From Stenopsyche tienmushanensis (taxonomy: Eukaryota; Arthropoda; Insecta; Trichoptera; Stenopsychidae), in NCBI GenBank assembly GCA_008973525.1, contig WACJ01000099.1:248001-312000 (forward strand): 64,000 bases of DNA, read 5' to 3'. Within the stretch, counting starts at the first letter, position 1; each line of letters opens with the position of its first letter. The notes under the pieces are model-generated. The model worked only from the letters and a program-made list of their open reading frames with translations. It ran no database searches and was not told the DNA's origin. The position numbers and the translations under genes were made by a program. Positions 59,339-64,000 of the stretch are shown piece after piece.

Positions 59339-59932
59339 CTTTTTTTGTGCGATTTCGAAGTTATGCGGTTTTTTTAAAAGCAATTTTTTTAAAATTTCAT
59401 AAAGAGTACGTATTCAGATACTTTGGATAAAATAGGAAATAAATCATCAACACTAACCGAAAATTGGAAAAAAATTGTAATTAGGGACTGTGTCCTTTAT
59501 TCTGATTCAGATTTTTGAAAAAATTGATTGCATTTTTTCAATGTATCGACATTTAAAAACACATTCTCCAATGGAATTTCCAAAATTCCAACTACTTATG
59601 GAGTTATAGCTATTTTAGTATTAAAATAGTTAGTAATTCATTAGTAGATGTTTGGCATTTGAGATGCCAGATATTAGACATCCGTTATTTTTTACCAATG
59701 ATGCAAAACGTCCTTTAAATGTTACCAAAAACGTTATTTTTTAAATAACTTATTATTATTATTTAATTCACTTTTTTTTATGCGATTTTGGATATATTTT
59801 ATACAGTTGTTTCAAAGTTATGCGGTTTTTAAATTTCATGGAGCGCATCTTCACTTTTTCTATGTAAGTCATAGTTTTTTTGTGTGAGTTTCCACGGAAC
59901 GCATCTATCGCACAAAAAAAAAGTTTGGGGTC
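59339..59932. mobile_element. Family D-related element
   Basis: The left end CACTCGAACCCTTTTTTTGT follows a TA. The right end region (reverse complement ...TTTGTGCGATAGATGCGTTC) resembles the family D subterminal sequence (GCAATAGATACGTTC at 21.8 kb). Middle blocks match 22812-23403 and 63460. The exact right boundary is uncertain. Confidence 0.6.
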
Positions 59933-60783
59933 CCCATTCTTCAATCCTCGATAAGCGCGCTTTCCTATTACGATATTTCACTATTACGCGGCATCAGAGC
60001 AGAGAAAGATCTAGTTTTTGAATTGAAGGTTGGTATTTCAACCACAATTCAACACAATAATGTGTTTGTTAAAATTCGTTGTTTGATTGTAGTATTCGCG
60101 ATCTTCGATTTATTATATAATATTATTGTGATGTTAATACTTCGCCATATGCTCTTGATTTTTGAAAACAATGACAAAAATAAACGTTTTTTCCAATAAA
60201 GGTAAAATACCATATTTTGGAGTTAATTTTTTCCTCGAAAAACAGTTTGCAAAAGTATAAAAAGTGGATTTGCAAAATATCGAATAATCCACTGCAGATC
60301 AATACAAATCGAGTACACCTCGTCATTTGCTCCACATTAAAAGAGTCTTGATTTACTTTTTAATTTACTTGAATTGCATGTCTACAGTTTGTCTTCTCTC
60401 GATCCCTTGACGTCTTTTGAATACATATGTTTATCTAGCAATTTTGCCTTCTTACATGACCTGCGTTGATCTCTTAATTATATCACAAACTTTTTTTCCA
60501 ATTTGCCTTATCTTATTGCGCTAAGGAATTTTTAATTCAGTAATTTACGCAGTGCTCGCTGTACATTATAATTATTTTGAACTTATTTTTAATTCTTTGT
60601 CTTGATCTATCTGTAAAATTGAATGTTATACTCTGTCTAATTTAATCTATTAATCAATTTCAATTCAAGATCTGTCATCATGGTTGCTGAAAATATGTTA
60701 TGAAAATATGATAGTATGGCGAAATTTATTTTACTATTTTGCTATTTTTCAAATCGTATTTTTTTAAACACAATTTATCCTTG
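59933..60783. other. Intergenic stretch, no supported feature
   Basis: AT-rich and unique in the window. Confidence 0.35.
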
Positions 60784-61500
60784 ATGAGGAATCCAATACC
60801 GGGATCTCGGACAGTTTTTGGTGCTCATGAATCCCAGGATTAGTAAACGTAATCCCGAAAAATGGGATTGAAATTTTTATCTAATAGAAATCGTACACCT
60901 TACCAACGCGTTTAACCTTTTAACTGCCAACGACGCACCGGCGCGTCGAATTTGTATGCGCTGATGAGTCATTGGCAGTTAAAAGGTTAAGGCTACCAAA
61001 TCGAGGCACTCCCGCCGAGATCTGGACGCTTGGAAACAGTGGCGTAACTACTAATTGGCGAGCTTAGGCGACGCCTTGGGGCAGTAACTGTCTATGCATT
61101 TCAAATTGTTATATTAACCTTTCCCTACCGGTGATGTATTTACTACACCTCGACTCTAATAATGGGAATATCGATATGAAATATAATGGGTACGGACTTC
61201 AGAAATTTTGTATTCCTCCGTAATATAATTACGAATCACATCAAAGTATTATAGTATGTAAATATTCATCTGCAGCAACGAAAATAAATAATTTGCCGGG
61301 AGATCGGGAATTTTGCGATTTTTAGTCCGTGTCTCAGCAGAAAGAAATGTTATCAGTCACATTGATGGTGTTATACGAAAATGGGGGCTCACTAGCATTT
61401 AAATATCTGATCCAACGAGTGTGGAGGCTGAGGGTGCATTTTCAGCAGCAAGTTGCCTGGCTTCCAAAATCAGTTTCGACAACTCTGATACTTAGGCGCC
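60784..61500 (+). mobile_element. Family B hAT element, right end missing
   Basis: It begins GAGGAATCCAATACCGGGAT and shows the whole family B order. It reaches the transposase tail (ATCCAACGAGTGTGGAGGCT, reading TSVEAEGAFSA in pieces), then loses similarity at about 61500 without a terminus. A 71-bp element is nested at 60916-60986. Confidence 0.85.
60916..60986. mobile_element. 71-bp TTAA-flanked micro-MITE nested in family B
   Basis: It opens CCTTTTAACTGCCAA and closes TTGGCAGTTAAAAGG, perfect inverted repeats, between TTAA at 60912-60915 and 60987-60990. The interior is GC-rich (CGACGCACCGGCGCGTCG, itself palindromic). Other family B copies read straight through (AACACGATGAAGGCTAC), giving the empty site. 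Confidence 0.92.
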
Positions 61501-62095
61501 CTATATTGATTGAAGAGAAAATAAATCAATTATTAGAAGTAGCTAATGTTTATTTTTACATTCCATACTTTAAATTAAAAATAAAATTTCATTTATACTT
61601 TGTTATAGCAATATTTATCATTGCTAGTAGGTTTATGTTGGACATAAATATTCTATATTATGAATATACGCCGGACTCTAATATCATTCTTTGCCACAGA
61701 CAAGGATTTATTTTATCCATTTTTATTTTGATGTTATGACAGTTTATTATCTAAAAAACTGAATCTCCATTCGTCCATTCAACTTCTGTTCCTTTTATTG
61801 TCATATTGGTTCGTTTGAGACAATTCATTGCTCGTGACATGAACAGAAGCTCGACGATATTCTTCACTTTTGATACTGTTTTTCCTCGAGATTAATATTT
61901 AGTATTCAAAATATAAGTTTTGCTCATTTTACATGAATATATTGATTTACTTATTCGATAAAATATCCATTAATATATATTTATAACCAACACAAGAATA
62001 CTTTTTCAAGCAAATTTCATAAATTCATACTTAAAACTCATTTTTATTTAAAAAAAATCATTATTAAGTCAAGACATATTGCGAATTAACCCTTT
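61501..62095. other. Intergenic stretch, no supported feature
   Basis: The frame 61329-61739 is partly hAT relic and partly unrelated hydrophobic sequence; it is not a gene. Confidence 0.4.
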
Positions 62096-62986
62096 CAATG
62101 TAGAATCTCGATTATCCGGATTAATTAGAGATGAAAGTAGTTTGGATAACGAAAATCTGGATAATCGAAATTGATAAGAAAAGAAAAGTATGAATCATTT
62201 TTATTTGTCTAGGTTTACATACACATATAATTATTTTTTATTAAAAAAAATCAATTTTCGATTTCGGCTCTAAGCTAGCTCCTCTTATAGAAGCTGCCGA
62301 ATTGCCAAAACTCTCTTAATACATGTAAATTGTCCTGAATTACAAACTTCTTAATTTTTAAGCCATTTCATGGTGACAATAATGGACCAGATATTGGCTG
62401 TCCAGATGATCATCTTTGTATGAAACACATAATAATACATTCTACAATTTCTGTATTTCCTGATTTATTCATAACAGTTTGCTCTGACCTTCTTCATCTT
62501 CTGATATTGAAAAATTAGTAAACTTCATATTATGCAATTAATCTCATGATTGAATGAATCTCAGATTATTATGAAATTTTGACACGTTTTATTTGAAGAT
62601 TGCTTTCTAAAAAACATATGACTTTGTCAATAGCAGCGCCAATTATGTGTCATCCTACGAACTTATTGAGTAATGTGCTATATTGTTACCGAATCAAAAT
62701 TGATAAGCGAAAATCATAATTAATTATTGCAGAGCATAAGAGAACAAATTGCTTTTTAGAAGATAAAAACATATAAATAAAATGCTGTTCGCGGCCAATG
62801 CATTTAATATTAGTCGAAAATGTCTCTCGTGGAATAGATTAATCCGAATATGCCCTTTGACTTAAATACAGAAGCGACATAACATCGTTATGAATGATTC
62901 AGTTGAGAATAAATACGTGTAAAGATCAGAAAATGCTTTTTTTTACGGCATACCAGATTTTTGTCCGCATAATCGAGATGTTAATG
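62096..62986. mobile_element. Tigger-like element, about 890 bp, decayed
   Basis: The left end (TAGAATCTCGATTATCCGG) and the reverse complement of the right end (CATCTCGATTATGCGGAC) are matching inverted repeats of the CTCGATTATCCGG type used by Tigger elements. TA follows the right end. No transposase frame is recognisable between them. Confidence 0.65.
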
Positions 62987-63440
62987 TATACAAATGATCA
63001 GCTTTTCAACTATCCAAAGCTACATTATAAACAATAGCTGATATCTACAATCGCCAAGAATAAGTATAGTATGATAAACTATTATATAGGTCATATAATA
63101 AAGTAAATATTTTATTAAACAGTAGCACACGTATTACTTAATATCCGCGATTTAATGCCTTGCAATTGCATAAACATTGAAATATAATCTAGCTGCCGGT
63201 AATTTCTTCAGCCTTCTTTTGATTATCATTTTATTATGATGATGGGTTATAAATTAAAGGATTAACCATCCTAACTGACCATGACCTCAAAACAATGAAA
63301 CTAGGATTATAATAATTATATCATAATCAAATTTTAGATTAGCCAATCAGATTGTGTAAAAATAGTTTACATAGCTAAGAAAATGATTATGATAATTAAT
63401 AATTTCAAATAACTTATACAGGATGTTTTGCAGATGGACC
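62987..63440. other. Intergenic stretch, no supported feature
   Basis: AT-rich and unique in the window. Confidence 0.35.
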
Positions 63441-63770
63441 GACGATTTTTTTTTCAAAATTCCAATTATTTATGGATTAACATCTATTTTATTGACACGA
63501 AAACTAATCAGAATGAAATAATTAAACGCGAAACTACTTTTTTCAACACGGTTGACATGATATCTCAAGTTTCAATGAATCGATTTACTTTAAATTTACT
63601 ATAAACGTTCTATATATAACCCTCTATCGCTCTTACCAGATTTATATCGAAAATTTATTTTTAACTATTAAAAAAAATTAAAACTGAAAAAAATAAGGCT
63701 GAAAAATCAAGAGTTTTTCTTAAAAAAAAGTCACCATTTTGCAAAATATTTTTCTGAGGTAGGGGTATAA
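63441..63770 (+). repeat. Repeat shared with 22.9-23.2 kb and 59.5 kb
   Basis: CGAAACTACTTTTTTCAACA, ATATAACCCTCTATC and AAAAGTCACCATTTTG occur in the same order at 22950-23170, and the CAAAATTCCAATTATTTATGG part recurs near 59580. It is probably internal family D-related sequence without ends. Confidence 0.6.
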
Positions 63771-63886
63771 CGACATCTTTTCTTTTTTAGTTTTTGAAGA
63801 CTTAAATGCTCTATGACATGTTTCAAAAGTGCTCAAAAATTGAGATAGATCGACGACGAGTGCTAATCGTCAATGAAATGGTTTAA

Positions 63887-64000
63887 GGCGTCTTCTCACT
63901 TTACAAATTTAAAAAAATCGATTTTTATTTTATTTTAAATTTTGAAAGTACATATCTTCAAAAATGTTATATCGAAATTTCATAAAGATCGGACGAGTCT
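63887..64000 (-). mobile_element. Family E element, cut by the window end
   Basis: After TTAA (63883-63886) it reads GGCGTCTTCTCACTTTAC and continues to the last base as the reverse complement of 57487-57600, with almost no differences. It is a second copy in opposite orientation. Confidence 0.9.

Noticed and set aside
1..64000. CRISPR array, bacterial defence island or new multi-gene system
   Set aside because: Repeats are dispersed transposons rather than regularly spaced units. The only genes are spliced eukaryotic ones with housekeeping roles, and nothing past 20.4 kb looks like a functional host gene.

Overview
The window looks like nuclear DNA from an insect. It is strongly AT-rich, the genes have small exons with GT-AG introns, and it carries R1-type LINE fragments together with mariner, Tigger, Tc1, piggyBac and hAT relics. 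I cannot resolve the order or species from sequence alone, and no rRNA, tRNA, CRISPR or bacterial operon structure is visible.

Three genes are supported, all on the + strand and all in the first third. At 1-587 lie the last exons of a gene I cannot name. At 5933-8286 is a complete two-exon gene for a CHRAC1 (Drosophila Chrac-16) type histone-fold subunit; its first exon (5933-6049) is short and sits about 1.9 kb upstream of the obvious second exon. At 14704-20371 is a complete nine-exon gene for mitochondrial D-2-hydroxyglutarate dehydrogenase (512 residues), rebuilt exon by exon with consistent splice phases and no stop. The genes have no evident functional link.

The rest, including the introns, is dense with decayed transposable elements. 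The CHRAC1-like intron holds a ZBED/hAT relic. The D2HGDH introns hold a Tigger element, a 127-bp palindromic MITE, a ZBED-type hAT copy and a reversed mariner fragment. From 20.4 kb to the end I find no convincing host gene. That stretch holds several non-autonomous families, labelled here: A (about 550 bp, hAT-like, ends near GCCGTAACAAGG), B (587-785 bp, hAT, ends TAGGGAATCCAATCCC, 8-bp target duplications), D (Tigger-like, ends CACTTGG.TCTGTTTTT), E and F (TTAA-flanked, piggyBac-like). There are also two tandem R1-like LINE 3' ends (38.6-39.3 kb), a longer R1-like fragment (42.6-44.1 kb), a piggyBac relic (37.3-37.7 kb), a Tc1 relic (38.0-38.3 kb) and a possible solo LTR (53.6-53.9 kb).

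I found no new multi-gene system. The best discoveries are structural: several elements with exact target-site duplications, an empty site for a family A insertion, a 71-bp TTAA element nested in a hAT element, a perfect 22-bp-arm hairpin, and a duplicated segment whose reading frame seems conserved.
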